The translations under genes were made by a program, and so were the position numbers. Below, piece after piece: positions 13,801 through 25,900 of a stretch of 64,000 bases of DNA (the stretch's first letter is position 1; every line of letters begins with the position of its first letter). Under the pieces are notes generated by a model. It searched no databases and was not told the origin of the DNA. It worked only from the letters and a program-made list of their open reading frames with translations. The stretch lies in NCBI GenBank assembly GCA_009792885.1, contig WMCF01000032.1:6956331-7020330 (forward strand). The letters are read 5' to 3'. This DNA comes from Eremophila alpestris peregrina (lineage: Eukaryota > Chordata > Aves > Passeriformes > Alaudidae).

Positions 13801-15178
13801 CACTGTGGTTGATTTGTGTAGTATAGCAATACTTCATCTATCATCCATGTCAGCGTTAGTCATAGTAAAATTAATATTTCTCTTGTAACTGCATTGTTTC
13901 TTTAATGCAGGAGTGTTTGTGTGAAGAATTAGAAGGTTTTCCATAGTGCACAAGGCTGAACACAGGCTCAAGTTTAGATTTATTACTTTGTAATGCCCCG
14001 GACTGATGAAGGCAGCGTTGGAATATTCTTTCTTCCTCTCCTTTTGGAGTGATAGAAGTTTCAGTGATCAAAGTTCTGCTGCCAAATGTCCATGGAGAAA
14101 TAAGTTGTAAATTAAGTGTCTGCTGAAGCTCTGCCTTCTCTGAAATGTTGATACTTGGCAGGATTGAAACCGCCCTCCAATAATTACACTCCAATCCTTT
14201 AAATACTTACGTATGTGTTTAGCTTGACTCATGTCAAGTTATATGTGTAAAGCTAAACATGGAGAAACGTGTTTGCAGGATGAGATCATTTTAACATGAT
14301 TCACAGCAAAAAAATATCCTGTTATTGGCTGAAACCTGTTCCACAGATACACAGCACGAAGTTAAAATCAGCGTGGGTCTGTTCACCTATTCCTTTTGGA
14401 AGTACTTCAGTGTGAAGTGCTGAATAAATCATTCCAAAGTCTTTGCTAAGTTATTGTCAAGATTAATATAATGATCATTTCCATTGTACGTTGTACCAGA
14501 TAAGTAAAAACTTAATCTCTGACTAGTTAATTAGAAAGGGAGTGAAACATGGATAATGCAACTGTAGATGAGTGAAGTGCTTTTAATGTTAGACATGTTG
14601 GTAGAGCCTATCAGTTTTAGTCAGCATGATTTAAAAATTATTTCCATATGTCTGGATTTCAGTTTGTTTTGCAGATTAAATTCTAGTCCTTTGTATAGGC
14701 ATTCTGTCAAAGTGTGCAGTGGTGGGTGGTATCTCATCTTAGCAAACAATTTTTGGGTAAGGGAGGGGGGGAATTCCAGCAGAATCCTTCCCTCAGACAT
14801 ATGCATGCAATTCTCACCAAATTTAGTAAGATTTACATGTGTGTTTCCAAAAGGAGGGTTTGGCTAATGTATTTTCTTTTTTTTTCTTCCACCAACCCTC
14901 AGAGCCTTGGGCTCCCTGTCAGGCAGTGTCTGCATTTGCTGATCAGCATTTCCACATCTGCTGAGCATTTCCTCTCAGATGCTTTGCCCATCCCAGCACA
15001 TGACAGTTCTCTCACCAGGGTCCATCTCTCCTGGCAGGGAACATTTCCACTTGGGTTTCCAGTTGACGCTGGACTTTGGCAAACACCAAAGCCATTGTCC
15101 TCACTGTCCTTCAGGTGATGCTGTGACGTGAGAAAATAAAGCTGTTTTTCCTTCCTTTTGCTTTTTTTTTCTTTCAAG
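10883..15178 (+). other. C7orf50: C7orf50 last intron
   Basis: A 4.3-kb AT-rich intron with a GTTTGT donor and a T-rich acceptor ending CTTTCAAG. Apart from a 29-base tandem duplication at 11,557-11,614, I see no exon, RNA gene or recognisable transposon. Open frames on both strands are short and resemble nothing I know. Confidence 0.75.
11557..11614. repeat. 29-bp direct tandem duplication
   Basis: Two adjacent copies of a unit beginning ACATTCAGTTAGGTTTTGCT, with the second copy starting at 11,586. They differ only in the length of the terminal T-run. It looks like a recent small tandem duplication inside the C7orf50 intron. Confidence 0.85.
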
Positions 15179-15361
15179 GTTCCAGACAAATATTTCACCA
15201 TTTTACTGGATTACCTGCAAGGGCTTCAGGGTGGTGCACGAGACAAAACTGTGCAGAAAGCTGAAGCTTTTATGAAGGAGTTTGATGGTTCTGATGGAGA
15301 AGACCCAAACGTGCTGGAGAAGTGCGAGCGCATCAGACAAGTTCTGCAGCTGCTGTCCTGA
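15179..15361 (+). CDS. C7orf50: C7orf50 last coding exon and stop
   Basis: The terminal exon encodes 60 residues and a TGA stop at 15,359-15,361. It begins VPDKYFTILLDYLQGLQGGA and ends IRQVLQLLS, the conserved C-terminus of C7orf50 (WKF family). The acceptor is CTTTCAAG|GTTCCAG. The phase matches the preceding exon at 10,801-10,882, so the spliced frame reads without a break through the MYDKEK-VPDK junction. The gene is on the + strand. Its 3' end faces the P450 cluster on the - strand, the same tail-to-tail arrangement as C7orf50 and CYP2W1 in human. The protein's N-terminal half is outside the window or unrecognised, so the gene is partial here. I see no damage in the part present. Confidence 0.95.
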   Translation, partial: VPDKYFTILLDYLQGLQGGARDKTVQKAEAFMKEFDGSDGEDPNVLEKCERIRQVLQLLS

Positions 15362-15510
15362 GAGTATTTCTGTGCCATAATTGTTGTGTGGTGGAGGGAA
15401 GGAGAGGATGTCCCACACAGAGGCTGTAAAGGATTTGTAAAGATAAGATTAAATTTTATACTCATAATTTTTTTCCAGTTGAAAATATTTATCGTGTTTG
15501 GAGCTGGTGA

Positions 15511-15577
15511 AATAAAAATCAAATATGTAGCCCATGGTCTTGCTATTAATCTTCCTGCACCTCTTTAGAAAAATAAA
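15511..15577 (+). promoter_or_regulatory. C7orf50: Candidate C7orf50 polyadenylation signals
   Basis: Canonical AATAAA hexamers lie at 15,511-15,516 and 15,572-15,577, 150 and 211 bases after the stop. Either could end the C7orf50 transcript. No transcript data are available to choose between them. Confidence 0.55.
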
Positions 15578-18412
15578 CCTCCCTCCCACTCATTAGTTTT
15601 TCTCCATCTCCCCCTCTAATTACTGTTAAATAGGAGGAACATTGCAGCTCTTAATAAGAGGAGCAGAGGAATCAACAAAAAGCCTGAAGGGTCTTTGACA
15701 ATGGCAGCTTTTAAAATGAGTGTACAGTACAGTGCCTGCTCAGCCAGCTGTGATCTCTCACTTTCAGCTTCAGAAGGATGTCACTTGGATTTGGGAAAGA
15801 TCATTTTCAGTCTGTTGAACACGGGTTGTACAACACAGTTGCTTGTTAGTACTTCACATGGTGATCTGGAGATACCATCAGCCTTGTTGGTTTTCCTTTT
15901 ATATTTTAAATTTTTCTAATGCATTGGGGCAATTGTATGGTTACTCAGATAATGCACAGATGAGAACAGATCAAATTCTTGATTATATGTGGTGAAATCA
16001 TCAAATTGTGGGTGAACTTACCCTACAATCAGAAGTGCTGTGCTGTATCCAGCCAGCCAATATTGCATTTTCCTCTTCCTCTTGCAACTGGCATCCAAAA
16101 GAGTTAATTCATGTTCATTCCTTTTGGCATGGGACATTTGTCTCATATGAACGTGCTGAAAATGAGGCTTTCAAGTAAAAACCAAGGACATTAATTACTC
16201 AAAGTTGGATGATTGGCTTATTTAATAACACTGGTGTTCAGACAGAGTTCTTGACCTGATTCTTTAATGTTTCTGCAAACATTGTTCATACTTGGTTAAT
16301 AACAACTATATGAGATGTGTGGTGCTTTATAAGAGTGTCTGTCTGTGGGAATTACAGCTTTAATTTGGGTGGGTGAAGGAGGGAAGGATCTGTGGATATG
16401 CAGGCCTGATTTTCCAATAAGAAGCATTTGAGTGGATTTGACAGCCTTCATAGCCATGGCTTAGTACAAATCTGTAAAAGTATGAAAAAGTATTACTAAT
16501 AACAAATAACTTTTGCTTTCTGACTTGCTCAGGAGGATGTTTTCAGCCAAAAATGACTAGAAACCATCATGCCCTCCTCTAAAAGAATGGATTTTGGCAG
16601 AAGAATGGGCAGAACTGAGCAGCAGTGTCCAGGTTCTTCATGGAGCTGCTGATGGTGCCTCAGGGCTCAGCTGGGTGAGAGGGGGCAGAGCCAAAGCCTT
16701 TCTGAGCTGCAGAGCACTGATCCTGCAGTGAGAAAACCTGGTGAAAAGGATCTGTAATAAAAGGAAGTGATCCTGACATTTAGTGAACTCATAAAGATCA
16801 TTGGGTCATATATTTTACACGTGAGAATATGCAGCTGGGAAAAGCTGCAGTCACTCCAAGCAGGAGCTGATACTTGTTTCTTTCCATGAGGGAAAATAAG
16901 AATTTCTCAGGGATGGAGTTTTCAAAGTGTCTTTTTTTGAGTTTATCATTGCCTGTTAGATGTCAGACAAGAATTTTTGTTCTCCCTCAAGATATTTGAA
17001 TATTGCCACGTTTGATTTCTCTGCCACAACAAAAATGTGGGTCCTCATTGTCCACTTAACACACCTTCTACTTAAGAGCTTCAAGCACATTGCAACTTCA
17101 CTTTGGAAAAGAATTGTAAAAAACATGATAAAGGTAAGATTTCAGCAAAAATATGGGAACCTTTTATCATTTTGACATTTTCGGTGGAGGTACTGTCCAA
17201 TGGTCAGAGGGGTCTTGAAATTGGGTAAAAGATCTGTAAAGCTGCTGCTTGGTGGTGCTGTGTCTGGCATATCAGAACTCAACAGGAAATATTCTAAGAG
17301 TTGTCTAATACTTGATGTTGTAGTGCAAATAGGAAAGGACACTTTAATTGCATTTCATTTTTTTTACTTTGCACCTTTATTTACTTCAAGAATCTTCAGC
17401 AGGCTGGCAAACAAATCATCCTCACACCAGCCAGGAAAGGCAGGAACACACATTTTTGGGAGATCTGTATTGCTGGGCCTGATTAAAAGACAAGACAGTG
17501 AGGACTCAGAGAGTTTATCCCACACACTGCAAATGCTGTTGTGCCTCTGGCAAGCAAATCTTGTCCATGTGCTACCCACCACAGCAGCCTCTGCTTCCTG
17601 CTCAGCCTGGCATTTTCATGAGTAAGTCCAAAGAAATCTCCTCCATCGTGCATTTTAAATTATTTATCTTCAATTATTAAGTGTGCAGTCAGTTTGTGAA
17701 TTCCTGGAGCTGCTTGGAGCTGTGTGGGAAGATGTAATTTGGCACTTTATTCACTTTTTGGTCGTGTTCAGTTTTCAGATCTCAGTGTTGCTTGTGTCTT
17801 AGGCAATCACATGGCCACAGATAGGACAAAATCATTGTCTTTGCCTCTGTTTGAATCAGTCTGCTGTGGTAATAAAAAATTGCATCCCAGGCTAGAAGTA
17901 GCAGTGTGTAGAGAATGACAAATTACATCTTCATCTGCCCACGCTAATCTCCTTGTAGCTGAGTTAATCTGCATTGTGCAGCCCTGGCTGGCAGAATGCA
18001 TGTCCTAAGAGAATGCTGAAGTCAGGACTTGCAGGCAAAATAAAGGAGCACTAATTGCTTAGAATTGCTTAAAGCTGGAACTGTGCCTCTAATGGAAGTA
18101 CTAATTACTCAGAATTTGACAGTGGAAGAAGTTCCCTTTCATTTGGCTGATCCTTGCTATGGGTTGTGTGTCTGTTTGGTTCTTCACTGTCTGCCCACAG
18201 TTTTAATTTGTTATCACCATTGTAAAATTGCTGTGTAAATGAATTCTGTTTGTGTTTGGAAAGGGCATCTTGGAGCTGTTTGAATGTGTAGTTTAGTTCT
18301 TTATTTCCTCTCTCAGGAAAATGGCTTTGCTGTGTTTCTCTTCATTTTAAAGCAAGGTGACTATTGACTCATCTCCCATCATTTCAGATACCTTAGAAAT
18401 GCACAGCTTTGG

Positions 18413-18469
18413 TTTGAGCTTGGGGCTTTTGGTTTGGTTTTGTGGGTTTTGGTTTTGTGGGTTTTTTCT
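18413..18469. repeat. T/G-rich low-complexity tract
   Basis: Includes two near copies of GGTTTTGTGGGTTTTG in tandem. Simple sequence without coding content. Confidence 0.7.
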
Positions 18470-21400
18470 AAATTTTGCCATTAAATAAGGCAAAGTAAAA
18501 AAGCATTAAAATCTACTCCCATTTCTGCAAATCATTGTCAAAACAATCACAACAGAGATTTAAATTGCGAAGTCAAGCACTCAGAAAATTAGAAAACATA
18601 AGAATGGAAATTGTCTGTGTAATTTAAGTTTTACTCCTTCATGCCTATGTGGTAGGATGGAACTTCTTAATTATGTCATCAGGGCTGTGTTTTCCTTTGT
18701 GTGCAACTGGTGAGTTGCATAATAATTTACTCAATTATTAAATAACTGGTAAATTATTTATTCAGGGTTTCCCTTGCAGTTCTGATGCTCTTCCATTTTC
18801 AGAAGGTAGGTCCACAAAAGCAGTCCCAAAACCAGAGAAGGAATTTTGCATTTGGGCTTTGATCCTGCACAGAAGTAAGTAGGAACTTTCCTGTTCCTTT
18901 GCTGTAGGAACTAGTCATAGATGTTTCATCACAAATGCTCCCTTTAAAACATGTTTTAATGTTCTGATTCATTAACAGTCAAAATACCCAATTGATGTTA
19001 CTTAATTTAAATCCAGTTTTGTTGACATAAAACTTTCCAGTGGCTTATTCTGGTTTAGCCTTTGGTTTCCTTTTATGTCTTCCTTTCTGTACAGCTGAAT
19101 GAGCTTGTTATTTCTGTCCCTGCAAATAGGAATATTAGTTGTTTACAGTGATTCCACTCATACAAGGGCACAATTAAATGTCCTTGCCTGTGCAGGGCGA
19201 GCTCATTTTCACAGTGATTTATAATTATGTTCTATTTTAAATTCCTCATAAGAACCTACATAGTCAACAACTTAATGCGGTTTTAAATAATTATTATTTT
19301 AAAATATAGGGGTTTTTTTTCCCATGCAAGGAGCAGGGAATAGCAAACTAAATAAAACTAATTAGTAAATGGTGGGGGAAGGGCAAAGCAAAACAGTGGT
19401 TTATCTTTCTTTGTCAAAACAAAGCTGAATAAGAAGCTTGTGCTGCTAAGGAACTTTAACTGGTGTTGCAGACACAGAGGGAGGGCCCTCTGGGTACAAA
19501 CAGAAGAACTCATACAGTTGCTCTTATTGACTTTTTTTTTATTCCCTTACATGCAGAAAATTTTTGGCATTCCCCAACAAAACCCACAAAAACACCTACG
19601 TCAAAAAAGTTAAATAGGTTTCAAAATCAAATCCTTAAAGGTCAAGAAATGCCACATGTATATAAATGGCCAGAAGAATTAAAATTCTACCTCTCTGTGC
19701 CTCCAGCCTGGAGACTGAATGAAGGGGGATTGTGTTAGAGGCAAACAAGCAAAAACCTCTAAATTATGTGGGCACATAGTTAAAATTGCCAGTTACCCTT
19801 CTACTCACAGGAACATGGAGTTACATTCCCTATTGGCTTTAATTATTCAGATTTTTTAAAATGAATATTTTCTGCTAATAGAAATATCAAATCTGTGACA
19901 ACTTACATCTGTTCTCCTCAAGGTCCCATGTGTATTTTATAGAGTTGTAAGCTATGGGACACAGGATCTGTCACTCTCACTTTACAAACAGCCAGAGCAG
20001 CCAGGGCACTGCAAAAACCATCAATTGCTGTGGAGCTCCTTTGGACCCAAAGGATGTTTGGCACTGAGTTTGCCTGTATTGGTCTGGAGGTACAGCAGGC
20101 TTTGGCAGCATCCTTTGTGCCAGCCAGGCTTGCTTAAGCTCCGTGAAATTGCCCAAATCTGGCCCAGGGATGGTGCTGCTGGTGGAATTTGCCAGGGGAG
20201 GAGCTGGAGGCTGCAGGGTCCCAGCTGCTCAGGATGCTCAGTGCCCTCTTTGCTGCCTCTTCTCACTCTTGAGCTGCTGGGAGTTGCCACCACTTTGTTT
20301 GTGTGCTTTCCATGGGCTTAATCAGACTAAACAAACTATTCTAAAGCTTCCCTGAGAAGTTGAAAATTTCAGCCATGGTGATGGTGTTTCTCTGTAGCAT
20401 GGATACGTGTAAACACTTTATGGATTTCACACAGACAGGACCCTTTGTTAGAAGCTCTTGCAGGATCCTGGAAAGGACTGACCAGCATCCTGATTCACCT
20501 TGTTAAACAGGCATGGCATTTCCCTGAGCTGTCACAAATCAATGCTCCCAGATAGGCACAAGGACAGGCAGCCAGGGAACCATGTATGGGCATCAGCTGT
20601 GCCAGAGGGCAGGGATGACAGCGAGGAATGCAGCCTCCTGAAGTTCCCTGGTTAGGGCAGAATGCCACCTGGCACAAATCCTGGCTGCCATCAGGTTAAG
20701 AATAACAAATAACATCCCTATTACATAAGGAAATCTTTTGTCCTTGTTTAATGGGGCACTATGGAATGCAGGAAAGAATAAATACGGAGCTTCTCTGAAG
20801 TCTTGTGGTTAGTGCTTAGGGCCAAGCCAGCTGAAAATACCAGGGCTGATTGCAAACAGGGCCCTGTGCACAAGCTGCTGGCATTAAACAGGCAAAATCT
20901 GGGTGAAGTTCCAGTGTCTCAGCAGCAGCCTCAGCCCAGCTCACTGCACTGGTGAACCTCAGTGCCAGGAAGGATTTTGGGCCCTGTTTTGTGATGGTGG
21001 TGTTACTATAACATAAATACAGAAGATTCATGTGTTCAGAGCAGCCTCAGGACCCTCTGGAGGGCTGCAGTCCATGGAACACCTTCTGGGCTTCTTGCAG
21101 GATGATGGAGCAGCTGTGGATGATGCTCAAACTCACCCCATCATTCTCACCCACCTCTGCTGCCTGCAGGTCACTGCCAGCCCCATGAAGGAGGTGCCTG
21201 CTTTGGTTTCAGGTAAACAACTCACCTGAGGTGGTGGCAATGCCTCAGGTTTTCCTTTGCATCCCATGAGATGCTGTCTGTGATGAACCTGCAGCCACGT
21301 CCTCCTGTTTCAGTGGCAGCTTGCAGGGCTGTCACAGGCACTGCTGATTTCCAGTTTGACTGCTCAGCTCTGCCTGTGCCATCCTCTCTCTGGCTGTGAT

Positions 21401-22875
21401 CCCTCTCAGGTCAGTACAGCTGTCACTTGTAACCCTTACCAAAAAGATTTTGGCAGCTTTCAGTGCCTGCAGTAAGCAGGAGCACTCATCAGCAGATGGT
21501 CCTCACACTTCCCTTTTAGGTCCCCAGCTGTCCCCACACCACCTCCGTGCACCCAACTGTGCTTCCACTTCCTATCTTGGTGTGAAAAAGTGTTTTCAGG
21601 TGCTTGGCACTTCAGCTGGGATAGCAGGAAACGTTGAGGATTGAAAGATCTTGATGTTGTAGGTATAAGAATGGAACTATCCTTAAAATTTCCCCCACAT
21701 TCCTTCAAGGATGGCTCTGGATTCCCATCCCACCAGCTGCTCCCTGGGGACGTGGGCCACCAAACAAATGCAGACCTTGCATCTGGACATGCTTTTGTTT
21801 GGAAGAGATGAGGCCAGTCTGAGCCTTAAAAAATGCCTGAGATGACTGAGAAGGAACCTTCAAACAGAAGGTGAGGTGAGGCCTGGGAGACTCTGCCTGT
21901 TGTTTAGTGACACGTGTTGCTGCTTTCCAGCATCCCCTCTGTGTGTGTGTCTCCTCTGGCTCCTGGGTGCAGGTTCCAGGCAGGATCATGGAGGGTCCCT
22001 CTCCAGACTGTCCCTTCCTGGAAACAAAACACTCACTGGCCAAATTACAAGGTTGTTCACAAGCCCCTCAGGAAGGGTGAACATGGTGAGGGAATCAGTG
22101 GCAGGGAGATGCTGCTCTTAGAAATTATTAATTCCTTGTAGAGGATGCATACCTCACTCAGAACCCAGACTACTGTCAGATATTTTTATGATCAAAAAGA
22201 AGAAAACACTTTATATAATTTGAATTTCCAGTGCTTTTAACGCTGTGTTTAATCTCAGAGATGGACATTCTGCAGTGGGCAGATGGTTGCATTACGAACA
22301 TTGCACCAGCATCTTTCTTGCCTTCCTGTGCAAGCTCCTGAGCAGATTACAACTTAATTTAACTGAGAGATGGAAAAGTTCAGCTGGCTGAATTAGCAAA
22401 GAAGATGAGGAGGAAGACAGCTCATCAAAGCTAGGAAGTGCAAAAGTTAAAAATAGGACAGGTATTGCTGTCTGGATTCTAGGTCTGATAAAACTCACTC
22501 AAAAATTAACACCTGTGCAGCAATATGGCATGAAACAGCTCTCTGCACTTCCCTGTGCTACTCTTTTGAGCAGCCAGGTCTGCCAACTATAGAGCAGAGA
22601 ATGTGGAAGGAAAACTACAGTGAACTTGACAATTATTTCCAGAGGTTGGTTCAGTCCTAGAAAATATTCATTGGCTTGCTAAAAAAAAAAAAACCAGGGG
22701 TTCCCCCATTGTTTTCTAAATCCCCTTTTTATTATTGCAGCTGTCTTTGAAAAAAGGGAGGGGAAAAAAGTGACTGCAGAGAGCTCAGGAGCACACCTTT
22801 GACATTGTTTAATGAGAAAACAGTGACTCTTGTTCAATCACCCTGCTAACACAGAGCAGACAGAGCATCTCAGTT

Positions 22876-22905
22876 ATTTGTTTTGTTTTGTTTTGTTTTG
22901 TTTTG
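22876..22905. repeat. (TTTTG)n pentanucleotide microsatellite
   Basis: Five perfect TTTTG units preceded by one imperfect unit (ATTTG). The complementary strand reads as a Lys/Gln/Asn-rich frame, which is an artefact. Confidence 0.9.
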
Positions 22906-25900
22906 AGGGCTCCCAGCAGAAGCTGAAAGGGTGGCAGGTGAGCCTGGGGTTGTGCTGTTCCCCACACAGGTGCTGCAGGTGGTTTGCAGCTCCAAGAGAA
23001 TGAGGGGAATGTGAGCAGTGCTGTCCTTCTGCAAACAGCACATCCTCCCTTCTCTGCTCTGCTGGTGACAGTGTTCCCCCTCCTTGCTGGTGGAATGGGA
23101 TTGCAGCCAGCAGAACTTCATCAGCCTTCATTTGCAGCATTGCTGTGGGTCCTGTCTCCCTCATAAAGTTGCCTTAATGGTCAAATTAAACTTTTGACCC
23201 ACTCTGCAGCTGAAGGCACTGGTGGTTTGGGTGGAGAGGAACAACTCCAGAGGGTGCTGGTCCTGGAAAAGGGCACCTGAGTGCAGGTACAGGGGAGCAG
23301 AAACTTCACCCTTTAGACAGGAAACCAATTTCACTGCAATGTGGAACTGTGTGCTGACTGAAACTGGCAACAACAGCACACGTGCCACAGAAGTTGCTGA
23401 TACTTGTAATTTTTTTTTCCCTTTTTTTTAAGGATTGAAAGGTATTTCCAGTTCAGCCAGTTCCAGGAAGGTAATTAAAGATCCCATAAAACTTTTTTGC
23501 CACTGAGATTTGAAAATGACAAAATGCCACACACTGCTACCTCAGCCCCATGGATTGAAGTGTGCTGTATCTCAGAGTGATTTTTTAATGTGTGGGAATG
23601 ATAAAATAATTGTCTCAGGGGAAAGGAGACAGATGTCTCAGCTGGCTTATCTAGAAAATCCTGCCATTTCTCTCAGACATGACCTTTGCCTAGGTCACCC
23701 TGCCTTTCTTGCAACTCATCTGGATCCTTCTGATGGGCACCAGCTTGACACAGCCTTGAAACAGGTTCAAAATCCTGCCCAAGCTGTTTTGTGGATAGAA
23801 GAAAGTAAAATGCTTGTAGTCCCTTTCTGATTGTCAGGATGCTAAGGCTGTAATTCGAGTCATTAGGCTTAGTTTATAAAGCCCTTGGTAATCCCAGCCT
23901 TAAGAACCCAAAAGGTCGCTCGTGGTCCAATAATCCTGAAGAGTAAATGTGATGAGCTGGCAGTGACTGTCCTGATCCTAAAGCATCTCTCCAAATAAGT
24001 GCTGGACTCTGCCCCAAAAGCATATGCACGTTATTTTGAGATGAGCCAAGAGGCTGTGCAAGGAATAAGCAGCTTGCCTGCTGAACAGCTTTGTGCAGCA
24101 CTGATTTGATTGAAATTATTTTATTAACTGGGCTGAAGGAGTAGGCAAGAGGATGCTGGAGGTTTTAAAGACACACCCTGGTCCACTGGAGAGGTCTTTG
24201 CTCGTCACCAAGATCCCTCAAATCCTCCCCAAAATCTGCCAGAGCAGCTGCTCACGTGAATGGAATGAGCAGAGTGAATGCTCATGACAGGAATGGCTCA
24301 TCCCTGGTCTGAGGGTGGTGTCAGAGGTGGTTCATGTTCACACAAGGGATGGGGACAGTGAGTGTGACACATCTGGCCAGAGGTGCATTTGGCAGGCAGC
24401 TGGCAGAGAAGACCTGGCAGATCCTGGGCAGCCACACCCCAGCTGTGAGCACTTTGCAGGGATCCCAAAGGCAGTGGAACAGCACAGAGGAGGGGTTTGG
24501 AGCCTGGCAGTGCAGGATGGCAGCGTGCAAGGAGCCCCTGGGTAGTTCTGAGGGAGAAAAGGACATGTGGGCAGATGTGGGGGATGCAGGTGTGTGATAA
24601 TTTACAGGGTCAATTAAACATGAGCATGTAAGGAGCTCAGTCCTTTACTCACCTCCTTGGTACCTCCTCAGGAAGGTGCCAGAGAGGTAAAGAGATGGAG
24701 GACTGGGAACATTGAACCACTTATGGGACCCTTTTAGGGTCCCCTCTTGGTGCCTGACCCTCCTTTTTGTCCCTGTTTTTGTGCTGAGGGCAGTTGGATG
24801 TCAGCTGGGAGTAGGGCTGCATGACTTTGTTTTTCCTCTTAAATGTCTCCTTGCCTTTCAATTTGTTCAGTATTTGAACTGATTTTCATCTTTATATTGT
24901 ATTTATTTAGTGGTGCTCTGGATATGGTTATTTTTTGTGCCCTGAAGGGGCCTGCTTTCCCATTCCATTTTAATATATAACTTCTATTAACATCAAGGCT
25001 TGCTGCATGCATAAAGGGGCACTGAATAGCTAAACTGTATTTAAATACCTGTGGCCCCTTGGCTCTTTGTGTGGAATGATTATTAATGCTTTGTCCTTGC
25101 CATGTTTCATCAGAAGATGCTGCCCCACAAGGCAGAGCTGGGGAGGTCTGATCATCCCTTTATTACAGATGGGTAAAACAGAGGAAAAGAGATTAAAAGA
25201 TTTGCCAGGAACACAGAGCAATCAGTGGCTGTGCTGAAAATAGAAACCAGGCTCCTGGTTTCCATTCCCCAAATCTTGGCCTCTAGACAACACTATATTA
25301 AAAATGTAAATGCAAACATAGACAATCTTTCCTTTTTCAAACCTTCCCTGTGAACATTTTGTGTCCTTTTGACTCTGATTCACAGAATAAACCTGGCAGC
25401 ATTTGGATGAAAGAACCAGGACCTGGCTGGGCTGAGCTCACTGGATGCTGCAAAGGGAACTGGACTGGACCACCAAAACCTCAGAGTGACCAAAGAGCTC
25501 ATGGCAGAAGGTGGGAGGAGACTTGTGTCTATTTTTGAGACAGAAAAGTATTCAGTAGCTGTAGGCCACTGTTCAAAATTCTTTTGATTACTGTATTTAA
25601 GGAAGCCAAAAGTGATACTGTTGTGACAGCCAGTCCCTCAGCCTTTGTGTTCTAGAAAATGTTCTCTCTTGCAATGCACCACAGATCCCAAGCTGGCAGC
25701 AGCAGGACAGGCAGGCATTTGAACTGAGTGCTATTAAGTCTGCAGAGGATGGGTAAATCAAACACAACTGAGGTTTGAAATGCACAACCAGAGGGGAGAA
25801 GTGAATGGGGTCTCACTGAAGAGTGGCACTGCAGAGCCTCCTGCTCTCCACACCAGAGATGCTGGCAGTGCCATCACTGGGCTCATTCCTTTGGCCTTGG

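Noticed and set aside
23510..23830. 106-codon frame on the + strand
   Set aside because: No domain or homology recognised, no splice or promoter support, and internal composition like the surrounding noncoding DNA.
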